A DNA stretch of 64,000 bases from Rhabditoides inermis (GCA_963966185.1 CAWZYM010000185.1:248001-312000); one strand, 5' to 3'; numbered from the stretch's first letter, positions 40,741 to 53,760 are shown. Program-made: numbers and translations. The notes: generated by a model not told the origin, from the letters alone.

Positions 40741-41191
40741 GATGCCTAGTTATCCAGCTCCTGGACCTGCACCCGCTCCCATGCCGTCTTGGCCTGCTCC
40801 TGCTCCTGCTCCCATGCCCAGCTATCCAGCTCCATCTCCCATTCCTAGCTACCCTGCTCCTGCTCCCATGCCCCACTACCCTGCTCCATCTCCCTTGCCT
40901 AGCTACCCTGCTCCTGCTCCCATGCCCCACTACCCTGCTCCTGCTCCGGCTCCAATGCCGTCTTGGCCTGCTCCCGCTCCAATGCCCAGCCATCCTGCTC
41001 CTGCTCCTGCTCCTGCTCCAGTGCAAAGCTATCCTGCTCCTGCACCTGCTCCTGCTCCGATGCCTAGCTACCCTGCTCCTTCTCCACCAGCCCCTGGCTG
41101 TGGAGGAGGCCCCTCTCCTCCCGCGCCCGTTCTCCCCATGGGAGACGACTATCGTCGCCGCTACCGCCGCCGCTATTTCGGTCGTCTCTGA
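40412..41191 (+). CDS. Secreted proline/alanine-rich repeat protein (copy 2)
   Basis: Same structure as the gene at 35481: ATGAAG at 40412-40417 spliced to 40463-41191, 244 residues. I see one residue change against copy 1 (His to Pro near the start of the repeat region; gcgcacacc against gcgcccacc at about 40570). The repeat number is unchanged, which is notable for so repetitive a sequence and fits a very recent duplication. Confidence 0.8.
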
Positions 41192-41761
41192 ATCACGCGT
41201 TCTTGTTAGAATAAATTAAATGTGCTCGCGTACCGGATGTGGCAACTGATTTTTGAAACTCTTCCTTGTCTACGTCTATTTATGTTATGAATAATTACTG
41301 TTTCCATCGGACAGGTGGTTGTGTCGTTTTCAGCGCGAAAAGTGTAAAAAAGTATGCTTGTAATATCGGATTTGAGTTGCACGAACGTAAATGAAATCAC
41401 ATGTCTATGAGCAAACGTTCAATTCAATTGAATAGTGCATATGTTTTATATTTTGGTGTTCGCTTATTGTATCCGTTGTTTACAATCCCTTTTGACGCTT
41501 CAAAATTTGAGCTCTTGCGCAAAAGACTGTGACGAAAAAAGAGGGCGCAGACGGCGAGTGCTCGTGTCTCTTCATTTTCAACGGTCTCTCGCAATAAGGA
41601 AGTCAGTGCGGCAACAATAGTTCGTGTGTCACGCACATTTTCCAAAAAAAAAAATCTCGTTTGCTTGCTCGAGATCTATCCTTATCCTTACAGTTGGTCA
41701 GGTATTCTTATTAATCAGCATTCACAATTCATACTTCCTAAAAAAAGTACTGTATGGAGGT

Positions 41762-43372
<1,611 letters not shown>

Positions 43373-43508
43373 TAATATATAGAAATGTTGGATTTTTGTT
43401 TTATTACCTTGATACGGACACGCAGCATTATTAGTGAATAGGTAAAGATATGATTCGATATGACTTTTGATACATGTACACATCACCAAGTTGTGGAACT
43501 CGCAAGAA

Positions 43509-43553
<45 letters not shown>

Positions 43554-45394
43554 GACACGGGAGGAATAATTTGTGATAGTTAAAAAAAATCATTCGTGTG
43601 ACTGAATTGGGTGGACGCAAGCAGTGATTTATTCTTCAAAAAAAATCGAGATAAATTTTGTTTTGAACATAGTTGTCTGTATGTCGATAGGAGAGGAAAA
43701 CTGCGAGATAGACGACAATAGAGCCCTCAGCTATCACAACGAAGACGACGGAAACACGGCAGACCACCGAACACCAGTCGGCCTACAAGGAAAAAAGTCA
43801 ATTGTTCGTGATATTGCTTCATAAAGGTAATGGTAGCTCCCGATTCAAGAGACTTATGAGTACTCTGCGGGAGGAAGACTATGGCACGACACCATAGCCC
43901 AGCGATTTTCCAACGCCTATATTTGCACTAATGCGCCCGTGGGTGGCGACATTGCATCATAAAGAAACAAAACAGGCGCTTGCCTCGCTGGATGAGCAGA
44001 GTCCAGAGTGCTCGCGTGACGAGACGTGGCGGTGGAGTGTTCCACTATCCGTTAGCGACTCTCTCATTGCCTGCCTTTCTGTACCGTTTACCGTATCGTT
44101 GGCTGTTGAATTGTGTTTGTTGTAATCCATTCATTGTTTCTATTTGCTGTTGAACCACTTGGTTGTATTTGATGGCTGACGCCCAGTCACGAGGTGTTTA
44201 TTGCGTGCAATAATATATGTTCCTTCTGTGTATTGCTGTGTTGTTGCTGTGGGGGGATACGGTAGCGAGATTAGGAATACGGTAGTCTTCTTCGGTTATT
44301 CTTACTTGCCTCCGATGGCCACGCTCTCCTGGCCCCGTAACGTTCTTTTCAGCCATTTCAGCCTTGCAAACGGCCGGGCGGTCCGTGGTCGTGCCTGTCT
44401 CCCTTCACCCAGTTCGCGGGTCCACCCTCCCTTTTGTGCTCTATCGAGTAATTAAGCAGTGATGTAACAGTATGATTGTATACCGCACAGAATAAAGCAC
44501 GTTCCTTCTATTCTCTTTGTATGCGCGGCTTTTCAAATCGTAGTTTCCACGTAGTGTAACGGAGTGGAAACTGCAGTTCGAGACCGTTCAGCGCGCTTGC
44601 AGGCTGAAGCCTTCAAGTATTCAAGTATGGTGGACGCGTAAAAATTCAGCTAAATCTGGTGATAGAAGAGAAATTAACGAAAGAAAAAGTAGCTTATTGT
44701 TAGAAACTGTCATGATAGCATAAGAAGTAAGAAGCAAAGAAACTAATAGCAAAACAATCTGATAGCGTTTATTTTCTGATAGCACTTATACATATCACTT
44801 ATACATATAGCAGAGTTGAAGAAGAAGTGGTAGACTAACATATAGATGAGATCTCGAGTATGCGAGTTTTACGCATGAGAAAACGAAGATGAGAGTATGA
44901 GAAATGAGCGACTAGACTAGTGGCATAGCCTGCTCCCCATCGATCACGAAACGAGGCAATTACTATTTAGAGCTGAATGAGTTACTATGTACCATGTTGC
45001 CGAAATTGACAACATTGAAAACATTGGGCCGTGGGCCGTGTGCCACATCTGTAACTTCCTATGGTAGAAAACAAACAACGTTTCTAATAAAATGTGCATG
45101 GATGCCACTGATGCCAGTTCCAGAACTCGCAGCATTTCAAACTCGCTCGCAGCATTTCAAATCGTTTAATTTACAATGTATAGAGATGGAGATTGTGTGT
45201 TCGAAATATGAAAAAATGAAAGAAGCAATAAATATTATATTATTCTATTCATATACCACTACAGTGTTGAAAATGACACAACATTCGCACGCTCTCACGA
45301 AACAGAATTTTTTTAAAGCAAAATGTCTCCCTAACATCGCTTGTTTTCTCACACGGTTTTTGAAGTACTGTTACTGTTGTCACTTGTTTTCTCG
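43373..45394. other. Intergenic region, no gene recognised
   Basis: It lies between two converging receptor genes. It holds a (CT)n tract at 43513-43552. Short ORFs at 43681-43824 and 44201-44455 show no family resemblance or splice context. A weak tRNA-like relic (44545-44602) has GTAGTGTAACGG and AGTTCGAGACC as A- and B-box-like parts. AT-rich sequence of no evident content fills the rest. Confidence 0.5.
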
Positions 45395-47396
45395 CTACTT
45401 TGAAGTTGGTGTGGCGGCTGGTGTGAATGGTGCCTTCTCTTTTCTATTCTCCTTCTCCAATGGTCCTTCCCACTGCTGATTCAACTGCTGAGCGTACAGC
45501 GTACCCTCCATCTCCCTTCTCACAGAAATGTCGCGAACGGTTGTCTTTCGAAAGATTGGACGGAAGAACTGAAACACACAGAGTTTAAGTAGTACAGGGT
45601 TAGTACAGAAGAAGTACGTGGTTTAGGTAGTGAATGTAATGTACTTGTACTTGTACAAATAAGTGCTAAATCCACTCACTCTGTACCGCACCACTATCCT
45701 CTTCCAACGTTCATCCGCTTGATAGATGCAGATGATTGCGGACTTTACATAACTGAATTGTGTTTTCATAAAACACATACATACAATACATTTTGAAGTT
45801 ATAGTATAATAGTATAAAGTATAATGTGAAAAGTTCTTATTTCTTACATGAGATCCAGTATATTGAAGAGCGTCCAACATATCGTATTTTGATCGTTGGA
45901 AAGAAACTAAATAAATGTAATTGATTATGCTTAAAATGAAAGTCCCATGAAAGTTGAAAGTATGATATTTTACAAACCTGAAAGTGCGGAATCCCAATCA
46001 GAATGACTACAACAGTATTCAGAGAACCAGCTATGATCATCACTCGACAAAGCATCTAGAAACAATATTACACTATCAAGTATTTTGTTTATCAAAGACG
46101 ATCTTCGACGAATATGGCAATGCGTGGCAATCGGACTAACCATTTCTATATTAAACCATAACCAATGGAGCGCTAACTTTTTGCTCACAAAACTGTCAAG
46201 TAATACGCATAATATGTTATGTTTTGTAGACTTTCTATAGTATCCTGGTGCAATTCAATCGCACTCGCTCGCGCTACATCAGAGCTAGAGCGCTGTGAAC
46301 ACTGCATCTGTCTGCGCTCTCGCAAAACACACGCTCTTTTGCATTTGTATACTGTGTGAACCGGGTGAAAGTCGAGTGCAAACGAACAGTGAGATCTGAG
46401 TGAACAAATTCTAAATGTGACTGAATAGTGCACGACATTTCCTGAATAATATCGGTTGCCCCGAGATGTTCTTTCAAACCACACAATTGATTAGTACTTA
46501 CCCGCATAACCCTGATATTTTCTTCGAGCTGATATTTCTTGTTTATTGTATAACCACAGTTGTCAATTGTTATTTTCGAAAGGTAACGTTTGTTCAAGAA
46601 ATAAAGAATCACGAATCCCTGAAATTTAAATGATCGGGAGAATGTGGAAAGTGAACGACCATTCCACTCAGAACAGTTACAATAACCATTGAAATAACTG
46701 TACATATGCCTGTTAAACGAGAATCTATAATACAAAGTGAAATACTCGTAATGTTTCAATCACATACTGGTACAGTAAATAAAGCATACAATACATGATG
46801 CTGTTAGCATTTGTAACATTGACCAAATTGCAATATAATGTCGCCTCCTTTTCTCGTAACTCTTATACAAAATAGTTGCCATCATCCGCTCAAATAGTAA
46901 ACCATGTGACCTAAATGTTTATAACCAAACTTTCACATGACATAAAACTTACAAATTGGCGGTAGTCATAAGTGGAACCATATGCATATACGAGAGAAAA
47001 TTGATGACGAAATCTGAGATTTATTCTAATCAGATGTCGGTATAATGTGTATCTCACTGTGAAGAGGGAAGAAGTATCCGACTGTCATTGCAATGCGAGT
47101 CGAACCAAACAGAACACAGTTTATCAGATAAAATTGCAGAATCAAAGAGACGTTTTGATGAAAAACGCAGGAGTTTCGCAAAATATGGAGTGAAAACGCA
47201 ATGAGAAAACAGAATAGTAAAAAGAAAAAGTACTTCAATTTTCAAATTGATGATGGGTATAGTTTTTTTTCAAACCTACCTCCGCATATATAAGTGGTAA
47301 TACGAGGTCTCTCGGAGATAGTAGACTGGCAGTGAATATGCTATCAAAATGATTGTGAAAGTAGTACGATTCATGGTTCGTTCGAAAACCGCCCAT
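45395..47396 (-). CDS. Sre-like chemoreceptor (7TM), minus strand
   Basis: Ten exons read 47280-47396, 47058-47232, 46953-47013, 46768-46910, 46660-46709, 46502-46618, 45978-46055, 45848-45906, 45680-45752 and 45395-45568. They total 1047 bases and 348 residues, and every junction phase agrees. It starts MGGFRTNHESYYFHNHFDSI. TM1 is LPLIYAE..FFFLLFCFLIAF and TM2 VFHQNVSLILQFYLINC. TM3 carries GLLFERMMATILYKSYEKRR, the ERxxAT.....YE signature. TM5 is ICTVISMVIVTVLSG. The pre-TM6 motif is KKYQLEENIRVMR and TM6 MIIAGSLNTVVVILIGIPHF. TM7 is TICWTLFNILDLIYVKSAII. The tail ends FTPAATPTSK. It is a distant paralogue of the receptors in the tandem duplication and faces them. Confidence 0.82.
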
Positions 47397-48188
47397 TTCC
47401 TAAAGTCAATTATTACATTAACGAATTAAAACAACAATTTATCGAAATATCGACAATACATGTATACACAACAACTGAGATCGGACTATTCTCAATATAC
47501 AAGGATTGATTCGAGAGGAGGAGACTACTGAGCTTGACATTTACTACTTACACAGTTTGTCATTTGTGATTCTGAAATGAGAGTCAAGCGATCAGATGGG
47601 GGACTGTGAATCGAAAAGAGACAACGATTGCGAGAAAAGACGACTCAAAAAGCATCTATGTTAAAAAATGATTACATCCATTCATGCGAAAATCCGATCT
47701 GACATCGCGCCAGATTGGCTAATTCACCGAGTTACTCGGGAAATAAACAGGAAACTGATTGGACTAAGGCGGAAATAAGCTGTAACAAAATGAGCGGAAG
47801 AGAAAAACGACGACTACTCAATGCTGTGTGTTGTGTAGTGTGTTGGTATCACCGAGAAAAGAACAGACTACGCGTTTGCGGGCGGCGGAAGGAAGAATCC
47901 GAGGGCGACGACGTCCCTTTTCTTCCTGCCCACAGGAATGTATCGAGGGATGGGAGAGGACTTTCACAATCTGCCTGTCCAGGGTGGAATCCAATAACCC
48001 GCGAACGGAACGCCTCAAACAGTGACGTCAGTGTGTTTCGATGCTCAACAATAGATGTTTCGAGAACTGTTTCAGAAGATCGCATCGAAACCATAATCAC
48101 AGTGAAGTAAATAATATGGTTGGAAACGGGAAGCGATTGTTGTGAATTTATTCCATTCTAGACCGATGAGACATCGAAAACAAGAAAA
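47397..48188. other. Intergenic region
   Basis: It lies between the minus-strand receptor and the 3' end of the small gene at 48189. ORFs on both strands over 47715-48110 (Arg-rich plus strand, Ser-rich minus strand) have no recognised domain. A reverse-strand AATAAA lies near 48147, suited to the gene ending at 48189. Confidence 0.5.
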
Positions 48189-48331
48189 TTATGCCTTGAA
48201 ACGATAAATAATGCCTTCTAGACAACTTGACTCACCGACGCCGAATGTGTGAGCCACATCTCCCTCCCTCCAGTTCACCTTCACGCGATCGTTGTGGCCA
48301 TAGTAGCCACCGACCTAGAGAGGGAATAGTT

Positions 48332-48370
<39 letters not shown>

Positions 48371-51300
48371 TGTTCGGGATCCCGGGGCACATGCGCAGCG
48401 TGGTGTAACACGTTAAGCGCACGTGTGAAGGAGTTTGAAACTGTTTGAGGTTGATTTGATCGTTAGAAAGCACTATCTATCGACGTCTCAAAAACTATTT
48501 ACTTAACTTTAAACCTTCAACTTTTCGTTTTGTCAAAGTTATTCGTTGAAGATAGAAATTTTGTCTTTTTCAACTGACTCAATCCATTATTGTTATATTT
48601 AGGGGCCCGACATACTTTTGTAGCGCGTGCGATTCGCCACCTCTCTCTGTGTAAAAGTCGCCAGCATTGTAGCTCGCGCAAAGTGCACTGGCGACTTTCA
48701 AAGTAGCCAGCACATACTCGCGCGCGAATTGTAGCCGGCTACAATGAGAAAAGTAGCCAGCTACAAAGTCGCCAGTAAAGTCGCTCGCGTAATTCACTGT
48801 TAGCGTGGCGACAATTCGCCAGGCGATTACACTGGTTTAATCGTTTCAACATTAGGATCGGCGCGAAGCGCCGATCGTTTGGGTCCTATCCAGCGGCGCG
48901 CAGAAACGCTCGGCCCGGAGGGCCGCCAAAATCGCTTGTAAATCATTAAAATAATAATTGTTTCAGAGTTATATCAATATCTTGTTTCTAAATCGTCCGT
49001 TGAACAACTATAAACAAAAATAAAACATGAAACAATAGTTTTATATCCAAAAGTATGTTCGCTGGTTAGGTCTGCACGTCTGTCAGTTGTGCAGCTGTTC
49101 GCTGATTCGCTGAAAGGCCCGCTCACTAGCCCCGCCCCCGCGCGCTCATTGGTTCGTGATGCGGAATGTGTGCGGGAGAGCGCGATAATGTGCCCACTGT
49201 TTGTGATTTGCGTCGTCGTTCACGCGCGTTGTTTTGTTGTTGTTATCTTTGTTGTTTAAAATACATTAAAAAAAGAAGAAAATTTCTTCGAAATTTAACA
49301 AAAGGACATTCATTCTCTTCTGAAAAGTACAAGCGTAAAGTAGCTCTGTTTGGGTTGATCTCAATTCAACAAAAGCACATGCATAAAACTATTATTTCTA
49401 CACTAAACAATAAACACAAACCTGCTCTCTCAAAACGATCACAAATCCATTGACAATCAAATGCCAATATGAATATACTATTGCACACACACATTCTATC
49501 ACTCACATTCTATTAACCCGTTTATCAAATGAGTCATATATGAAAAAGCTCTTGTGTTTGTATACATTCAAAAATAATGAAAACATCATTGTAAACTTAA
49601 CGATTGTTCTGTAACTGTTTATTGATTTTCACAAAGCTTCCATAAGAAATACGAAAATTTATTATGTAGCCCCTATTAATAAATTATCGATAAAGTATAC
49701 GTTTCTACATATCGTTTGAGAGAGCAGGTTTGTGTTTATTGTTTAGTGTAGAAATAATAGTTTTATGCATGTGCTTTTGTTGAATTGAGATGAACCCAAA
49801 CAGAGCTACTTTACGCTTGTATTTTTCAGAAGAGAATTTATTTTTATTTATTTTTTGTTGTTTTTTACTTCAAACATTGTTTTTTAGGAGTGGAAATGGA
49901 TGAAGATGCTTACTTTGAACTCGTTTGTGCAATTGTGAAAGAAATTATTGATGATATGGAAAAAGAACCGAGACGAGTGTATGTGTCGGAGGCACATGAG
50001 CCACTTCTCGTTCAGAGGCACATGACAATGGCCAGCTATTTGGCAAGCACCAATCCACAGAACCTTTTGTCGTATACGAGGCTGTACCCGCACGAGTTTG
50101 ATGACCTACACACTCGTCTTGCACCTCGGATTCAACATTCTGGGACTCATCGCGCCCCAATCACTTCTCAGTACAGACTCATCATATTCCTCAAGTGAGA
50201 TTGCGCACAACGATCGTGCGTCAATGTTCGTTCAAGACGCGCTTAATTCATATTGTCGCTAGCTCCTCTGCTACTTTTTGTAGCCAGCGCATCAGTTGTA
50301 GCCAGCGCCTCTTCGCTGGCGACTTTTGAAATGTAGCTCGGCTAATTTAAAATCGCGCGCGCTGGCGAATCGCACGCGCTACAAAGTATGTCGGGCCCCT
50401 TAGACATATTCATATTCTTAAAAAGACACAACTGAGTAGATATGGGTCAGTGATTGCGAATGCCAACTATTCGATATCGATCGGTTGACCTGGCGGCTGG
50501 TAGCGAGCAATCCGGTGGGCGCGACCCCAGCAAGTAACGCGCGCTCAGAAAATGTTTAATACTGTATGAAGACAAAGTCCGATCGATCTGAAACTTTGAC
50601 AGAGGGACTTTTTTGCCCATAAAAGCTTAAGTTTACAAATTGGACCCTCTATCTCGTCTGTACGAAAAGTCGATCATATTCGCCATATTTGGTGACTTTT
50701 CGAAAAAGGAAACCAGTTTCTATAATCTATTATACGTAATCTTTCTTCTATTCACTTTTTATAGGAATCGAAGATCATGAATTTTGGGTGCATTTTGGTA
50801 CATTCGCCTATTTGGGCATGAAGATGAGGTCACAGGCAGCTGGTATCGCGGCTATCGACTTTTTCTAGGTCGATTCACCTACTCTCCAAATTTGGTTCTG
50901 ATTGAAGTATTTTGAAATTTTTCTCCATAGTTAAGAGATTAGGTGATAACTATGATTAAAGGTAGTGTACCCTCTGAATCCCATAATATAAATTATCACG
51001 ATTGTATTATCAATGCCTTTTAGAAATATTTTCATGCCGTTTGTGGTTGTTTGTGATGAAAAATAATGAAATTAAAATTTATCAAAAGTTCTTTTAAATC
51101 CACCATGATACGCATATTTACGCAACGATATGAGTTATGATTTTTACAGAACTTACTGCGTTTAGCAGATCATTTTTCTATCAGCTGTTCCCGCCAAATT
51201 CGTAAAAGAAACACATATTAAAAATGTTATCCAAAATAAGAATGACATAAGAAACAATATAAACACATGAAAATAAATTGTCGTTAATGAAACAGCCGAT

Positions 51301-52031
51301 AGTGTGGTCAAATTGTGTAACTTCGTGCAAGTTGTGCACACATCCCCGAGCTGATTAAAAGTTATTAGATTCTACGATTTCTCACTCCAATTTTCAAATG
51401 ATTTTTTAAAACTAATTTGTTTCAGAATGTATATTTGCATTATCATAATATACTCATTGAATCGTAAACAATGACATGTTATATCTACGCATACACCCAG
51501 ATTCAGAGGGTACACTACCTTTAAGAGATCGCTATTGACGAGATATTTGGAATTTTGCGTTCTCAGGTATTGAAGAAACTTTCTAGAAGAAATGAGTAGT
51601 TAGAGTAGACTTTGAAAAGAGATATCTCTCCGAAAGAACAGACAGACAGACAGACACCATAGTAAATATTAGTATGAAAGGGAGAATACGTACTGGTCAA
51701 TCAGAAATGTGTAAATATAGATGGAAAAATCGTACCAAATAAAGGAGTGGTTCGCCGCCACCGGTTCGCCGATTAGTGGCGGGAACTGGGCGTTGTACCC
51801 CTCGAATATCGTGTTGTAGAGAATCTCGTCGGCTCCTGAAAAAGGAAACTCGATATGATCGTTCAAGAAAAAAACTATACAAATTGCAAAGCAAAGGCCG
51901 CTATTTCCGGAAAACTCACTTTTGCTAGAGTTCCGTGATAGCGCATGGTTAGTGAGAAAGCACAGGTGCGCATTTTTGGTCGCGGGTCGCAGCCGAGTCG
52001 TGTTTGCGGTCGGAAACCTCCTATGCAGCAT
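48189..52031 (-). CDS. Uncharacterised small gene with a transposon-filled intron
   Basis: Three exons read 51920-52031, 51690-51835 and 48189-48314. They total 384 bases and 127 residues, in phase throughout, with ttttcag and ccctctag acceptors and GTGAGT and GTATTC donors. It reads MLHRRFPTANTTRLR..., then ADEILYNTIFEGYNAQFPP and EPVAANHSFIWYDFSIYIYT, then FLIDQY joined to VGGYYGHNDRVKVNWREGDV and a stop. The middle block recalls the start of a Cys-loop ligand-gated channel ectodomain (ILYxxIFxxYN..PP), but the Cys-loop and membrane helices are absent, so it could be a truncated relic. A poly(A) signal follows on the reverse strand near 48150. Intron 2 (3.4 kb) holds a PIF/Harbinger element and a TTAA-flanked MITE. 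There is no firm functional call. Confidence 0.4.
49312..49837. mobile_element. Foldback MITE, CATGCATAAA-core family (copy C), nested in the Harbinger element
   Basis: Arms of about 127 bases at 49312-49438 and 49711-49837 carry CAACAAAAGCACATGCATAA and AACACAAACCTGCTCTCTC. The tips read GAAAAGTACAAGCGTAAAG. The nearly perfect arms and the nesting show it arrived after the Harbinger element. Confidence 0.85.
49896..50198 (+). pseudogene. PIF/Harbinger transposase N-terminal fragment
   Basis: An ORF starts MEMDEDAYFELVCAIVKEII, after a ttttttag acceptor, and runs to a stop at 50196-50198. The block FDDLHTRLAPRIQHSG..APITSQYRLIIFLK matches the start of DDE_4 Harbinger transposases (F..L...L.P.I......R.PIS...RL...L.FLATG). 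The catalytic DDE region is missing, so the element is non-autonomous. Confidence 0.7.
50960..51520. mobile_element. MITE with TTAA target duplication
   Basis: TTAA at 50956-50959 and 51521-51524 flank perfect inverted ends beginning AGGTAGTGTACCCTCTGAAT. TTAA is the piggyBac target, though the tips are AGG rather than the usual CCC, so the superfamily is uncertain. It is 561 bases with no ORF. The AT-rich interior carries a PvuII-like CAGCTG near 51182. Confidence 0.75.
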
Positions 52032-52271
52032 AAAGATGCACATTTCCGGATGTCCTCGGGTTTGTGTTGGCACGGGATCGAAACTACGCACCAGATAAGC
52101 AAGTCATGACATCATTATTATGATCTCCTATTTTTTCGCGTTTCAACTGCGGTCGGTCAGACAGAAGAATCTGAAAACAAACTGTTCGGGATTTTTTTAG
52201 CCGGATTACGGGATTGATTTTTTAAAAAGGAAAACTCCTGTTTTGTATAGTTAGGTAATAACGTGTTTACT

Positions 52272-52633
52272 ATGAGTTGCAGGTTATTTGTAATCTAGAA
52301 AACGAATCTCTGCGTACTACTACAGCTTTCTTATTATTTGTTTTTTGTATAGTTCTAATGCAAAACTACGAACAACATTATTTTTCGCAGAACTTCATGG
52401 AGCGATTGTCAAATCCTCTAAAAGATTTTGAGAAAAGTCAATATTACACACTCCCAAACTGTTCGGAATGCATTGCTATCACGCTAGTACACGTCGGTTT
52501 CGAAGAACTGGCCGCACCTTGCGGAAATACCCGTTATAGGGTGTGCACGATTAGAGAGCCTGAAATAACTGTTCCGTATATTTTTTGCTCGTTTCGTGAA
52601 TGGAAAAAGTGCAACGCAACAACGCAACTTTGA
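52272..52633 (+). CDS. Candidate small secreted cysteine-containing protein
   Basis: An open frame through 52633 reads FLLFVFCIVLMQNYEQHYFS, then a region with six cysteines (NCSEC..PC..VC..FC..KC) and ends KCNATTQL-stop. A first exon ATG A (52272-52275) with a GT donor and ctactacag acceptor (52325) would give MTFLLFVFC, a good signal peptide. An internal ATG (52362) is the alternative start. No homologue is recognised, and it may be by-chance coding between mobile elements. Confidence 0.35.
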
Positions 52634-52740
52634 TCGAGTCTGGCGTTAGCGAGTGGTTGTGACTGGAAACTGGTTCGACCGATTCATGATACATGAATAG
52701 AATTTTACGGAATACTCGTCCCTTTTTACTGTTCCGCATT

Positions 52741-52747
<7 letters not shown>

Positions 52748-52798
<51 letters not shown>

Positions 52799-52857
52799 CT
52801 CTGTCTCCCTTTCTCTCCCCCCCCCCCCCTCTCTCTCTCCTCTGTCTCCCTTTCTCT

Positions 52858-52901
<44 letters not shown>

Positions 52902-52973
52902 CATCCCTTTTCTCCCCTCCCTCCTCTGACTCACCCTCACGCTTTCCCAATGTTTGTTTGTTTGTTTGTTTGT
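52748..52973. repeat. CT microsatellites and (TTTG)n preceding the Penelope-like element
   Basis: CT tracts at 52748-52800 and 52860-52898 are followed by a run of about six TTTG units (52951-52973) directly at the left edge of the retroelement. Microsatellite insertion preference is described for Naiad elements. Confidence 0.95.
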
Positions 52974-53274
52974 ATTTTTTGTTTGTTTGTTTACAATCTT
53001 CACTCTAACTTTCTCATTATAGGTTTCTACTCTTTTTCCAGATTTTACTTTGTTCGCTACTTTCCTTTCGTCCGCTGTGGCCCTGCACTGATGAGCGTTC
53101 AGGCAGTAGGCCCACCACAGTGGATGTTCTTATTTCGATTCTATTATTTAGTCAGTAACTCTAGATATAGTACGTTGATGTAGCCTGTCTGCAGGATAAT
53201 GGGCCGAAACAGGGATTCTGTTTCTTATTTATTTGTGAACTACTTTATCTGCTTTGTCAATTCCTCATTGTTTG
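52974..53274 (+). repeat. Left pseudo-LTR of the Penelope-like element
   Basis: The 301 bases from ATTTTTTGTTTGTTTG to CATTGTTTG show no difference I can see from 57510-57810. The repeat includes TCATTATAG and a TTTCCAG acceptor-like motif, and a 40-codon open frame repeated in both copies. Confidence 0.93.
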
Positions 53275-53559
53275 TAGTTGGTTAGCACATGACTGTGATC
53301 TCTCGCGTGTACTACGCAGAGAGGCGCGTCTTGTCTCTTTCCAGCTTTCACTCTTACTTATATTATCTTTGTCTCTTACTATTTAATTTATTCCGTTACA
53401 TTTACTTCTTCTAACTGTTTCACATTTTATTCTATACGTTATACTTTCCTGCCCTGCCTTTTATAGGCACGTCTGACCTTTTTTGTCGTATAAATCAATA
53501 TTGTATATGTATTCTACTACCAGTTATTCTGTCAGTATTACTTCATTTTCTCTCTCACC

Positions 53560-53760
53560 GTTTACGGCGAGACTTGCACCGTGCCGACTCCGTTCTCCCT
53601 AAGTGCACCTGGGAGAACGCGGCATGCCTTCCTAAGTGCACCTGGAAGGATTGTGCGGAGCTGCTCACCGTGACCGGCCGGGTACCCTGGCCAGTCGCAC
53701 AGAGCAGCTCACCCCACTCTAGTCTCATAAATGCACCTTGAGACAGTGAGTGGGTTTACT
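53560..53760 (+). ncRNA. Structured 5' region: three hairpins with the same 11-nt loop
   Basis: Hairpin 1 (53592-53618): GTTCTCCC / GGGAGAAC around TAAGTGCACCT. Hairpin 2 (53627-53649): CCTTCC / GGAAGG around TAAGTGCACCT. Hairpin 4 (53722-53744): GTCTCA / TGAGAC around TAAATGCACCT, with an outer CCACTC / GAGTGG. Hairpin 3 (53658-53710), between them, has the perfect 9-bp stem GAGCTGCTC / GAGCAGCTC with an inner GGCC...GGCC helix. Stems differ in sequence yet pair perfectly while loops are constant, which is the mark of RNA-level selection. It lies upstream of the ORF within the retroelement. Confidence 0.65.

Larger units (their letters stand above)
48602..50399. mobile_element. PIF/Harbinger-type DNA transposon, degenerate, with nested foldback element
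   Basis: Terminal inverted repeats GGGGCCCGACATACTTT...GTAGCGCGTGCGATTCGCCA and the mirror TGGCGAATCGCACGCGCTAC..GTCGGGCCCC are flanked by TTA target duplications (48599-48601, 50400-50402), diagnostic of PIF/Harbinger. Subterminal regions carry many GTAGCCAGC/GCTGGCGAC-type repeats in both orientations, likely transposase binding sites. Only one short transposase-like ORF remains. Foldback element C (49312-49837) is inserted inside. Confidence 0.88.

Noticed and set aside
52551..53003. Glu/Arg-rich minus-strand ORF and Ser/Leu plus-strand ORF
   Set aside because: These are translations of the CT tract before the retroelement.
53560..53760. Hammerhead ribozyme in the Penelope-like element
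   Set aside because: I looked for a CTGATGA...GAAA core near the pseudo-LTR start and the structured region and did not see a complete one. Naiad elements are reported to lack canonical hammerheads.
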